Origin: Nonomuraea deserti
GTDB taxonomy: Bacteria > Actinomycetota > Actinomycetes > Streptosporangiales > Streptosporangiaceae
DNA length: 43,567 nucleotides
Assembly: GCF_004348685.1 (NCBI RefSeq)
Contig: NZ_SMKO01000071.1
Span: forward strand, 1 to 43,567
Reading direction: 5' to 3'
Part shown: positions 8,783 to 16,679 of the stretch, piece by piece
Layout: each line of letters opens with the position of its first letter
Position numbering within the stretch: position 1 is the first letter of the stretch
Position numbers and translations under genes: made by a program
Notes under the pieces: model-generated
Databases searched by the model: none
The model's input: the letters and a program-made list of their open reading frames with translations, nothing else
What the model was told of the DNA's origin: nothing

Positions 8783-8850
8783 GCGCCCTCCTTCGTCGGT
8801 CGCCTGACCCAGGTGCTCTGTCTATGGGTGACCTCGGCAAGCTCGGTCAT
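8779..8850 (-). CDS. 23-aa leader ORF coupled to the aldehyde dehydrogenase gene
   Basis: Small ORF of 24 codons including stop. The peptide begins MTELAEV, has S at 12 and V at 15, and ends RRPTKEGA. A strong ribosome-binding site GGAGG lies 7 nt before the ATG, and the TGA overlaps the next ATG as ATGA. It aligns without gaps to the leader ORF at 22824-22895: 12 of 23 residues and 56 of 72 bases agree. Lys20-Glu21 are encoded by the AAGGAG that serves as the next gene's ribosome-binding site, which explains those two residues but not the MTEL, EV and RP matches. A palindrome GGTCAT-GA-ATGACC (8845-8858) covers the leader start. I do not recognise the peptide. It could be a regulatory leader whose translation opens the dehydrogenase start, or a small functional peptide. 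Confidence 0.62.
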   Translation of the reverse strand: MTELAEVTHRQSTWVRRPTKEGA

Positions 8851-9052
8851 GAATGACCTCCTCGTGAGGTGGCTGAGATGCCCGCGACTCTTACAGAGCG
8901 GTCGCAGCGAAACAAGGGATTTCGTGGTGAATATATCAAATTGCTACGAATTCGCTTGACAGTCGCCCGGGAACTGACACCATGTCGCACCAGGACGGCA
9001 TCCCAGCGGGAACGCCCCCGCCATGCCGGACCGCTAGGAGGAACCACATCCG
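8851..9052. promoter_or_regulatory. AT-richer divergent promoter region, pot operon and AsnC gene
   Basis: 202 bp between the leader ORF and the regulator gene, with a local drop in GC (8911-8961). Plus strand: TTGACA (8956-8961) followed after 16 bp by CACCAT (8978-8983) is a plausible promoter for the regulator, with GGAGG at 9037-9041. Minus strand: TATATT (complement of 8930-8935) is a good -10 for the pot operon; no strong -35 is seen. The palindrome CGAATTCG (8948-8955) lies between them and could be part of a regulator site. AsnC/Lrp sites are degenerate, so I cannot assign one. Confidence 0.5.
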
Positions 9053-9544
9053 ATGACCACGCCGCCGCGCGTACGCCGCTCCGCTTCCCGTTCAGGGCCC
9101 GTGGTGCTCGACGACCTGTCCAAGCAGATCATCGAGCAGCTGCAGGCCGACGGGCGCATGCCGTACGCGGCGATCGGGAAGGCGGTCGGGCTCTCGGAGG
9201 CCGCGGTACGCCAGCGCGTCCAGCGGCTGCAGGACGCCGGCGTCATGCAGATCGTCGCCGTCACCGACCCCCTCACCCTGGGCTTCCCCCGCCAGGCGAT
9301 GATCGGCGTCACCTGCGAGGGTGACCTGGAATCGGTGGCCGACGAGCTGGCGGCGATCGAGGAGATCGACTACGTGGTGCTCACGGCCGGTTCCTTCGAC
9401 GTGATCGTGGAGGTCGTGTGCGAGGGGGACGGGCACCTGCTGGAGATCCTCAGCAAGATCCGCGCCATCCCCGCCGTCCGCGCCACCGAGTCGTTCGTCT
9501 ACCTCAAACTACGCAAGCAGACCTACTCCTGGGGCACCCGCTGA
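9053..9544 (+). CDS. AsnC/Lrp family transcriptional regulator
   Basis: 163 aa. An N-terminal winged helix-turn-helix spans about residues 20-65 (LDDLSKQIIEQL, then YAAIGKAVGLSEAAVRQRVQRLQDAGV). A RAM (ACT-like) ligand-binding domain fills the rest, including the GSFDVIVEVVCEG strand. Lrp/AsnC proteins form dimers and octamers and sense amino acids or related amines. It is divergent from the polyamine operon and separated only by its promoter region, so it is the obvious candidate regulator of that operon. GGAGG lies 11 nt before the ATG. The 123 bp that follow, up to the convergent mannosidase gene, show only short CAGCTTC-type repeats. Confidence 0.92.
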   Translation: MTTPPRVRRSASRSGPVVLDDLSKQIIEQLQADGRMPYAAIGKAVGLSEAAVRQRVQRLQDAGVMQIVAVTDPLTLGFPRQAMIGVTCEGDLESVADELAAIEEIDYVVLTAGSFDVIVEVVCEGDGHLLEILSKIRAIPAVRATESFVYLKLRKQTYSWGTR

Positions 9545-9667
9545 CCGGCTCGGCAGCGGGCAACACCAAGCTTCGTCCAGCTTCAGCAGCAGCTTCGCCT
9601 CGCCCTCGGCCGGCAGGCTCTCAGCGAACTCCCCTTGGTACGGACGAGTCCGCACAGCCATGCCGAA

Positions 9668-12409
9668 TCACTCGGAGCCGGTGAGCTGGATCGTCGCGAT
9701 CTCCCAGGGTTTCATGGGCAGGCGGAGGGTGCCGTCCGTGACCGGTAGTTCGGCACCGGGGCGGCCGCGCAGGTCGGCGTGCCTGGCCCGGGTGAAGGCG
9801 CCCTCGACGACCGCCTCCGTGTCGCCGGGGGTGAGGGCGACCACGCGGAGTTCGTGCCGGCCGTCGCGGTCGCGTAGCGAGGTCATCGTCACACCGTTGC
9901 CGGTCACCGACAGGCCCGCCGCCGGAGCGGGCATGGGGAGGTCCTGCGCGCCCTGACCGGGCACCGCCAGCAGGTCGTGGCGGAAGGCCTCCGCGTGGGG
10001 CACGACCTCTTCCCACGACTCCTGGTACGGCATCAGCGCCAGGCTCACCTTGCGCACCCCGCGCGACTGCGCCGCGGGGGTCGGGAGCTGCGGTCCCGCC
10101 GGTTCGGGGCGGAGCGGGTTGCGGTTGCGGGACAGGTAGCCGACCGAGCGCAGCAGGGTGAGGGCCAGCTCGGCGCCGTCCACCACTTCGTACTCCGTCA
10201 CGTGCTCCAGCAGCGCAGCCACGCCCCCCGCCGCCACCCAGGAGGAGGCGGGGAAGGTGGGCAGCGGGGTCTCGCCGCAGCCGCCCTCCGAGGTCAGCCC
10301 GCGGGTCGTCACCGCGAACTGCCCCTCGGCGTACGACTGCGTGGCCCCGTCGGGCAGCGGCACGTGCAGGCGCACCCGGTGGTCGGCGCAGCGGTTGTCG
10401 AACTCGACGTCGAGCCGGACGAAGGGCTCGCCCGCGCGCAGCTCGACGCGGGTGGTGACGACGACGTTCTCGGTCGTGGGCGTCCGGGCGATGGCGGGGA
10501 GTTCCGGGGCGCCCTCGATGTCGCCGCCGGCGGCCGGCCACCGGTACGTGCGGCGCACGTCCACCATGGCCACCAGAGGGCCTGAGGCGATCAGCTCGGT
10601 CTCGACCGACACAGGCTCGTCCACGATCAGGTCGGCCGGCGGGGGCGCGTAATTGTAGGTGTCGCCGACGTCCCCGCCGTCCACGATGCGGCCGGCGCCC
10701 GTGACGGTCGTGCCGTCCTGGCCGACCAGCGTGAGCGTGCCGTCGCGGGCGATCGTGACGCGCAGCAGGCCGTTGTCCAGCACCTCCTCGTCGCCGCGCA
10801 CCGGCAGGGTGGCCGAGTCGGAGCTGAGCCAGCAGGACGGGTCGTGCTCGGAGGGCAGGCTGGTCTCCCGCTCGGGCGGGCCGTACACCTGCTCGTGCGG
10901 CGCGGGCCGGACGCTCGTGTGGCCCAGCGGCGGGACCTCGACGAGGGCCGCGACCGTGCGCCGGGGCTCGGCGACGATGCGGACCCGGGTCACGCCGTCC
11001 AGTTGGCCGCGCAGGTCGTCGACGTCGAAGACCACCTGCGTCTCGTGGGCCACCGTGAACGTCAGCGTGCCGTCCTCGACCGACCAGGACGTGATGTGCT
11101 GGCCGTACAGCTCGGTGCCGTGGACGAAGCTCAGCGCGGTGGCCGGGTCCATCTCGTCGTCCAGCAGCAGCGTGGCCGCGTATTCCAGCGGCTGGATGGG
11201 CACGGGCGCACCCGAGGCGTCCACCAGCGGGTGGTGGCCGGCCACCTCCACGACGACCACGCCGCGCCTGGGGGCGGGCGTCGGGTTGACGACGAGCACG
11301 CCGTCGGACGGCACCGCGCCGGCCAGCCGGGCGGTCACCATGTCGCGCACGGCCTGCCCGAGGTGCTCGGCCTCGGCGATGCGCGCGGCGACCTGCTGGG
11401 CGGTGTCGTCGACGCCGCAACCGGTCACCGAGTCGTGGCCGCTCGCGTCCACCAGCCGCCACCAGGCCATGTCGAGGAAACGTCCGGGCCACTCGTCGCC
11501 CCAGAGCGTGGCCAGCGGCTCGGCGTAGCGCTCCACCATGCGCTCGGCGCGGCCCATGGCCTGCTTGACGTGGGCGCGGACGGAGATGACGCCGGGAAGG
11601 ATGTTGGCGCGCGCGTGGGAGCGGAGCTCGCCGCGGACCTCGGGCAGGCCGTCTACCTCGCCCGAATAGGCCCCGATATATCCGGACAAGGTGTCCATGC
11701 GGGCGCCGATCTCCGCCACCATCTCCGGCAATCCTCGTACGGGCGCCGAGTGGTCGGTGCCGTACATCGCCAGCAACGAGCCCTCGGGCCCGTGCCACTC
11801 GCGCATCGTCCTGGTGAACGCGTCCGCCCGTTCCTTCAGCCCTGCCGAGTCGTGGAACAGATGGGCCCCGTTGCCGTAGCCGCCGGCGGGCAGGTACTGC
11901 GTGCGCAGCGCCGTGCCGTCGGGCGCGACCCAGGCGAAGGCGTCGGTGGTCACCGAGGACGGCACTCCTCGGTAGACGCAGGCGTGCAGCAGCCCCGCCC
12001 GGCGCAGGATCTGCGGCATCTGCGCCGCGTGCCCGAACATGTCGGGCAGGTAGCCGACCGGCATGGCCCCGCCGAGCTTGTCGGCCCTGGCCATGCCGAG
12101 TTCGAGGTTGCGGACGATGTTCTCACCCGAGCAGAGGAACTCGTCGAGCAGGATCTGCCACGGCCCCACCGCCAGGCGCCCCGACTCGACCAGCGCGGCC
12201 ACCCGGTCGCGGTTCTCCGGCCGCACCTCCAGGTAGTCGTCCACGCAGGCGAGCTGCCCGTCGAGGGTGAAGTGGTAGGCGGGCTCGCGCTCCATCGTGT
12301 CGAGCACCTCGTCGAGCAGCGCCACGAGGCGCAGCCTGAAGCGCTGGAACGGTTCGTACCACTCCCGGTCCCAGTGCGTGTGCGGTACGACCACGATCTC
12401 CGTGCTCAC
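9668..12409 (-). CDS. Glycoside hydrolase family 38 alpha-mannosidase
   Basis: 913 aa, cytoplasmic (no signal peptide). The N-terminal catalytic domain starts PHTHWDREW, with likely zinc ligands His12 and Asp14. The nucleophile is Asp123 in GYLPDMFGHAAQMPQIL. A helical middle domain follows near 280-380 and then the beta-sandwich GH38 C-terminal domains. The family removes alpha-linked mannose with retention; close relatives include mannosylglycerate hydrolase (MngB). The GTG start at 12409 overlaps the preceding stop as GTGA and has GGAGGGG upstream; reading further upstream runs over the dehydrogenase gene in the wrong frame. It is the last gene of an eight-gene sugar operon, so the imported sugar probably carries alpha-mannose. 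Confidence 0.9.
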   Translation of the reverse strand: MSTEIVVVPHTHWDREWYEPFQRFRLRLVALLDEVLDTMEREPAYHFTLDGQLACVDDYLEVRPENRDRVAALVESGRLAVGPWQILLDEFLCSGENIVRNLELGMARADKLGGAMPVGYLPDMFGHAAQMPQILRRAGLLHACVYRGVPSSVTTDAFAWVAPDGTALRTQYLPAGGYGNGAHLFHDSAGLKERADAFTRTMREWHGPEGSLLAMYGTDHSAPVRGLPEMVAEIGARMDTLSGYIGAYSGEVDGLPEVRGELRSHARANILPGVISVRAHVKQAMGRAERMVERYAEPLATLWGDEWPGRFLDMAWWRLVDASGHDSVTGCGVDDTAQQVAARIAEAEHLGQAVRDMVTARLAGAVPSDGVLVVNPTPAPRRGVVVVEVAGHHPLVDASGAPVPIQPLEYAATLLLDDEMDPATALSFVHGTELYGQHITSWSVEDGTLTFTVAHETQVVFDVDDLRGQLDGVTRVRIVAEPRRTVAALVEVPPLGHTSVRPAPHEQVYGPPERETSLPSEHDPSCWLSSDSATLPVRGDEEVLDNGLLRVTIARDGTLTLVGQDGTTVTGAGRIVDGGDVGDTYNYAPPPADLIVDEPVSVETELIASGPLVAMVDVRRTYRWPAAGGDIEGAPELPAIARTPTTENVVVTTRVELRAGEPFVRLDVEFDNRCADHRVRLHVPLPDGATQSYAEGQFAVTTRGLTSEGGCGETPLPTFPASSWVAAGGVAALLEHVTEYEVVDGAELALTLLRSVGYLSRNRNPLRPEPAGPQLPTPAAQSRGVRKVSLALMPYQESWEEVVPHAEAFRHDLLAVPGQGAQDLPMPAPAAGLSVTGNGVTMTSLRDRDGRHELRVVALTPGDTEAVVEGAFTRARHADLRGRPGAELPVTDGTLRLPMKPWEIATIQLTGSE

Positions 12410-13512
12410 GCTGCTTCCCCTCCCACGGGCAGTCCATGTTGTACGGCGTAACGGGCGGCGATCCGCTGGGCCGTCACGATGTCTTCGAGCCCCCCGCCCG
12501 CGTCGGTGAGCGGCGGCTCGCCATCGTTCACGAAAGCATGGAAGGCGGCCAGTTGTACTTCGAACGCCTCGGTCACATCGCGCCGATGCGTGCGGCTCTC
12601 GCCGCCCTCGCCGCTCACGTCGCCGGAGACGACGGTGAGCGTGGTGGGGGCGTTCATCAGGTAGGGCGCGGGGAAGACCAGTTCCAGCGAGCCCTTGTCG
12701 TGGTGGATGGCCACGGTCTCGCGGTAGGCGGGGTAGTCCTCCAGGTAGTGCCAGCGGATCCCGAACCGGCCGCGGACGGGCAGCGGCCCGGAGATCTCGA
12801 TGGACCCGGGCGCGGGCCCCCACGTCTCGACGTGTGCAATTTCGGCTGGCGACCCGGTGAAGCGTCTCAAGAGCGACAAGTCGTGGCATATGGAGCCGAG
12901 CGCCACTCCGTACAGGTTCCGCACCGGATCCGGCGCCGACTCGCCCAGCGCCCGCGAGACGAGCTCGCGCTCGGCGGCCCGCAGCGAGGCGAGCAGCCCG
13001 GGATCCACGTCACGGGCCTGCGTCAGGTTGGCGAACGCGAGCTGCGACTCCCCGCTCGGATGCAGCACGACCACCTCGACCGACCTGATCGCCTCGGGCC
13101 CGCCCAGCTCCGCCAGCAGCTTCTCGGCCCTGCGCACCGCCGGGTCGTACTGCTTCATGTAGCCGACCATCAGCCGCCCCTCGGGCAGCGCCGCCACCTC
13201 GGCCCTGGTCAGGGCGAGCGGCTTCTCGCACAACACCGCGTAACCGGCGCTCAGCGCCTGCCGCACGGCCTCGCCGTGCGAGCCGGAGGCCAGCATGACG
13301 ACGGCGTCGAAGCCGCCGTCGGCCAGCATCTCCTCCAGCGCGGTGTACCGCCTGGCGGCACCCAGCCGGTCGCCGACCGCGTCGGCCAGCGTCCGTGACA
13401 GGTCGCAGACGGCGCTCACCTCGAACAGGTCACGCCGCCTCGACAACAACGGCACGTAGACCGCCTGGGTGACGGCCCCGCACCCCACCAGGGCGATTCT
13501 CACCTGTGTCAA
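12406..13512 (-). CDS. Gfo/Idh/MocA family NAD(P)-dependent oxidoreductase
   Basis: 368 aa. An N-terminal Rossmann fold begins IALVGCGAVTQAVY and carries the family motif CEKPLAL near residue 95, whose lysine binds substrate. A C-terminal alpha/beta sheet domain follows. Members oxidise sugar or inositol hydroxyls, such as inositol to inosose or glucoside to 3-ketoglucoside. The start is taken as TTG at 13512, which overlaps the preceding stop as TTGA; GTG at 13503 is an alternative that gives VRIALVG. It is coupled to the GH38 gene downstream and the TIM-barrel enzyme upstream. It is not a typical IolG by its N-terminus, so I leave the substrate open. Confidence 0.83.
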   Translation of the reverse strand: MTQVRIALVGCGAVTQAVYVPLLSRRRDLFEVSAVCDLSRTLADAVGDRLGAARRYTALEEMLADGGFDAVVMLASGSHGEAVRQALSAGYAVLCEKPLALTRAEVAALPEGRLMVGYMKQYDPAVRRAEKLLAELGGPEAIRSVEVVVLHPSGESQLAFANLTQARDVDPGLLASLRAAERELVSRALGESAPDPVRNLYGVALGSICHDLSLLRRFTGSPAEIAHVETWGPAPGSIEISGPLPVRGRFGIRWHYLEDYPAYRETVAIHHDKGSLELVFPAPYLMNAPTTLTVVSGDVSGEGGESRTHRRDVTEAFEVQLAAFHAFVNDGEPPLTDAGGGLEDIVTAQRIAARYAVQHGLPVGGEAA

Positions 13513-14408
13513 AGTCCCAGTTCCCTCAGTCGCTCGCGGTTGGCGGCCTGGTCGGCGATGTTCTGGGCGACCGAGCGGCGGCCCGGCAGCGTGTCCTGCT
13601 CGACGATGACCCAGCCCTCGTAGCCGATCTCGTCGAGCGCCGCCACCACGCCGGGCAGGTCAAGCTCGCCCTCGCCGAGGGAGGCGAACCCGCCGCGGCC
13701 CATGAGCTCGCGCAGGTCGACGCCGTCATCCAGGGCCTGGGCGAGGATCTTGGTGTCGCCGTCCTTGATGTGCACGTGGCCGACCCGGCCGGCCCACTCG
13801 CGCAGCTTCGTCACCGGGTCTCCCCCGCCCAGCAGCAGGTGGCCGGTGTCGAGGCAGAGCTCGACGTCGGTCAGCTCCAGCAGCCGCTCCACGTCGTCGG
13901 GGGTCTCGACGTAGGTCCCGAGGTGCGGGTGGAAGGCGGGCTCGAAGCCACGCTCGCGGCACCGTCCGACCGCCTCCTGCACGCGGGCGGCGTACCCGGG
14001 CCATTCGGAAGGCGCCAGCCCTGGAACGCTCCCACCCGGGCGGGCGAACCTCTCCGGCGAGCCGGAGCAGCCCAGCGTGGGCCGCGGCGCCAGATGCTCG
14101 GGCGCGGGCGGCGCGGCGGCGAACACGTCGAGCGTCTTCTCCAGCACGATCAGGCTCCTGCGGAACGCCTCGGCGTCGTTGTAACGCAGGTCGGCCCAGC
14201 CGCCGGCGAGCAGCATGCCGTCGAGCCGTTCCGCCAGGTCTCGGGTGGTGCCCAGGTAGCCGACCGGGCCCAGGTCGATGCCCTCGTAGCCGGCCTCGGA
14301 CAGCGCGCCGACCATCTCGTCGGCGCCCAGCGGCGGCGGCGCGTCGCTCAGCTCGAACACACCGAAGCTCACCGGCGCGTTGGCGACCTTCCGCACTCGC
14401 GTGCTCAT
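13509..14408 (-). CDS. IolE-like sugar isomerase/dehydratase (TIM barrel)
   Basis: 299 aa, xylose-isomerase-like TIM barrel (AP endonuclease 2 superfamily). The N-terminal NAPVSFGVFE and the IDLGPVGYLGT segment near 50-60 resemble inosose dehydratase (IolE) and relatives. Metal-site residues are seen in FHPHLGTYVETP, CLDTGHLLLGGGDP, VHIKDGD and VIVEQD. The family isomerises, epimerises or dehydrates keto-sugars and inososes using a divalent metal. Because the divergent operon supplies iolC, iolB and iolD but no other iolE is present in the window, this gene may supply the dehydratase step. A separate isomerase of a ketosugar is equally possible. Confidence 0.75.
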   Translation of the reverse strand: MSTRVRKVANAPVSFGVFELSDAPPPLGADEMVGALSEAGYEGIDLGPVGYLGTTRDLAERLDGMLLAGGWADLRYNDAEAFRRSLIVLEKTLDVFAAAPPAPEHLAPRPTLGCSGSPERFARPGGSVPGLAPSEWPGYAARVQEAVGRCRERGFEPAFHPHLGTYVETPDDVERLLELTDVELCLDTGHLLLGGGDPVTKLREWAGRVGHVHIKDGDTKILAQALDDGVDLRELMGRGGFASLGEGELDLPGVVAALDEIGYEGWVIVEQDTLPGRRSVAQNIADQAANRERLRELGL

Positions 14409-14433
14409 GACCTCACTCCGTTCGTCGGCACGT

Positions 14434-15618
14434 TCACTCGCATAGAGCGATCACCTCGTTCTCGTACGTTTCCAGCCGGTGGCGGCCGCCGGACGCGGGC
14501 AGGAGCGTACGGTCGCCGCGGACGACCCGCCGCCGTCCGTCGGGGGCCACCAGCACCAGGCCGTCGGCGTCCAGCGCGAGCAACTCGTCGCCCAGCCTGA
14601 GCAGCAGCGGCCCGTCGGGATCCGCGGAGACGGCGGTGCGCCCGGCGCGCACGCCGTCGAGCACCGTGCTCGTGTCCTCGGCCAGCACCCACGTCGTCGG
14701 CGCGCCGGGCAGGCCGTCGGAGCCGTGGCGGTGGAAGTCGCTGCCGCCGATCACGGTCAGGTCGTCGCGCCAGGCGTCGGCCCAGGCCAGCGGCGCGCCC
14801 CAGCGGCGGTCCCACCAGCCGGAGTGCCACACTTCGGCGATCGCGGGCCGGCGCTCGATCGGCAACAACCAGGCGCAGTCGCCGCCGAGCGGATGGTTGA
14901 TGGACATCAGCCCGCCCGCGCGCTCGGCGTGCTCGGCCCAGGAGTCCGCGGGCCGCCGGAAGTCCACCCAGCCGACGTCGCCGAACACGTTGGCGTGGCC
15001 CCGGTCGGTGGTGACCTCCTGGCCGGGGATGAGCGTGATCTCCCGGTCGATCTTGTCCAGCCAGGGGTGGTGGCTGACGGTGTTGTGGTCGGTGACGGCC
15101 AGGAAGTCGAGCCCTCTGCCGTGGGCGAGCTCGGCCAGCTCGGGAATGCTGAGCCCGCCGTCGCTGTGCAGGGTGTGGGCGTGGAAGTCGCCCGCGAACC
15201 AGCGCAGCCCGCCGGCGTCGGGGATGTCGCGCCGCGCCGGGCGCTCGCCGTGCGGCGGCTCCGCCATGTCCGGCTCCGGTGGCGCGACGGTCGCGGTGGT
15301 GATCTCCAGCGTGTAGTCGAGGCCCTGCGGCGGGATCCGGTGCAGCCGCAGCCACACCTGCCACGTGCCCGCTTCCGGCTCGCCCGGCAGGTAGCCGGGG
15401 GTCGCCCAGTCCCCGCTGATCGTGTATGTGTCACGCGCGCCGCCCGACCAGCCGCGGAACCCGGCGGACGAGCCGCACCCGAGGTCGATGACGCCCTGCG
15501 ACCTGTCGTACGCCAGCCGCACCGTCACGGCGGCCGTGCCCGCGCTCACCTCGAAGGGCACCTCGCGCAGGATCTGCTCCAGCCTGTCGTCCAGGCTCCA
15601 GTGACCTGTGATGATCAC
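14434..15618 (-). CDS. PHP-domain metallophosphoesterase (CehA/McbA type)
   Basis: 394 aa. The first about 115 residues form a beta-rich, carbohydrate-binding-like domain (GTWQVWLRLHRIPP). The PHP domain then starts with FAGDFHAHTLHSDG, whose His146, His148, His151 and Asp153 fit metal ligands, and continues with AVTDHNTVSHH and IPGQEVTTDRGHANVFG. CehA/McbA-type proteins hydrolyse phosphoesters or related bonds with several metal ions. No signal peptide is visible. The GTG at 15618 overlaps the ATPase stop by 4 nt. In this operon it might remove a phosphate from an imported sugar- or inositol-phosphate; this is an inference. Confidence 0.82.
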   Translation of the reverse strand: MIITGHWSLDDRLEQILREVPFEVSAGTAAVTVRLAYDRSQGVIDLGCGSSAGFRGWSGGARDTYTISGDWATPGYLPGEPEAGTWQVWLRLHRIPPQGLDYTLEITTATVAPPEPDMAEPPHGERPARRDIPDAGGLRWFAGDFHAHTLHSDGGLSIPELAELAHGRGLDFLAVTDHNTVSHHPWLDKIDREITLIPGQEVTTDRGHANVFGDVGWVDFRRPADSWAEHAERAGGLMSINHPLGGDCAWLLPIERRPAIAEVWHSGWWDRRWGAPLAWADAWRDDLTVIGGSDFHRHGSDGLPGAPTTWVLAEDTSTVLDGVRAGRTAVSADPDGPLLLRLGDELLALDADGLVLVAPDGRRRVVRGDRTLLPASGGRHRLETYENEVIALCE

Positions 15619-16679
15619 ACCAGCTCACCGTCCCGGTAGACGAGGGCCCGGTCGCGGCGGGGCAGCGCGTGGCCGTCGTCGCCGACGGCGGGCTCGCTGC
15701 CCTCGGGCACGACGGCCTGCACCAGCACGTCGTTGACGTCCAGGGTCACCAGGTGGGACGCGCCCAGGTTCTCCACGATGGCCACCTTCCCGCTCAGCAC
15801 GCCCTCCGCGGGCCCGGCCGAGTAGGCCATGTACTCCGGCCGCACGCCGTAGACGATCTTCTCCCCGTCGGTCAGCCGCCCCTCGGCGGCGATCGGGACC
15901 GCCACCTTGCAGCCCGCGACCTCCAGCGTGTCACCTCGTACGGCGCCATCCAGCAGGTTCATCGGCGTCGAGCCGATGAACCCGGCCACGAACGTGTTGG
16001 CCGGCCGCTGGAACACCTCGACCGGGGTGCCGATCTGCCGGATGTGCCCGGCCTCCATGACGGCCATCCGGTCGGCCATGGCCAGCGCCTCGGCCTGGTC
16101 GTGGGTGACGAAGACGGTGGTGACGCCCAGCTCGCGCTGGAGTTTCTTGAGAAACGTACGGGCTTCGAGCCGGAGCCGGGCGTCCAGGTTGGACAGCGGC
16201 TCGTCGAACAGGAACGCCTGCGCCTGCGTGGCCATCACCCTGGCCAGCGCGACCCGCTGCTGCTGGCCGCCCGACAACTGCCCGGGCCGCCGGTCCATGA
16301 GGTGGTCGAGGCCGAGCCGCGCGCCGACCTCCTCCGCCTTCTCGCGGCGGGCGCCCTTGGCGACCTTCTTGATCCGCAGCGGGTAGGCGATGTTGTCCGT
16401 GACGTCCATGTGCGGGAACAGCGCGTAGTCCTGGAAGACCATCGCGACGTCGCGGCCGCCCGGCTGCACCCCGGTCACGTCGCGCTCGCCGATGACCACG
16501 GCGCCGCCGGTGGCCGTCTCCAGCCCGGCGATCGTGCGCAGCAGGGTGGTCTTGCCGCAGCCGGAAGGGCCGAGCAGGGCGAAGAACTCGCCGTCGGGGA
16601 TGTCGAGGTCGAGCGAGTCGAGCGCTTTCACCCCGCCGGGATAGACCTTGGTCAGCCCGCGTAGTTCGATGGCGGCCAT
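15615..16679 (-). CDS. Sugar ABC transporter ATPase (MalK/MsiK-like)
   Basis: 354 aa. ABC domain with Walker A GPSGCGKTT near 39-47, Q-loop FQDYALFPH, signature LSGGQQQR, Walker B FLFDEPLSNLD and the VTHDQAEAL histidine. A TOBE/OB domain follows from about residue 240 (YGVRPEYM). The start is the ATG at 16679, which shares one base with the upstream TAA (TAATG). Many actinobacterial CUT1 operons lack an ATPase gene and use a shared MsiK, so a dedicated ATPase in the operon is worth noting. Confidence 0.9.
   Translation of the reverse strand: MAAIELRGLTKVYPGGVKALDSLDLDIPDGEFFALLGPSGCGKTTLLRTIAGLETATGGAVVIGERDVTGVQPGGRDVAMVFQDYALFPHMDVTDNIAYPLRIKKVAKGARREKAEEVGARLGLDHLMDRRPGQLSGGQQQRVALARVMATQAQAFLFDEPLSNLDARLRLEARTFLKKLQRELGVTTVFVTHDQAEALAMADRMAVMEAGHIRQIGTPVEVFQRPANTFVAGFIGSTPMNLLDGAVRGDTLEVAGCKVAVPIAAEGRLTDGEKIVYGVRPEYMAYSAGPAEGVLSGKVAIVENLGASHLVTLDVNDVLVQAVVPEGSEPAVGDDGHALPRRDRALVYRDGELV

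Noticed and set aside
8948..8955. CGAATTCG palindrome as an AsnC/Lrp operator
   Set aside because: Only 8 bp, and the flanks do not continue the symmetry; kept as a note in the promoter region.
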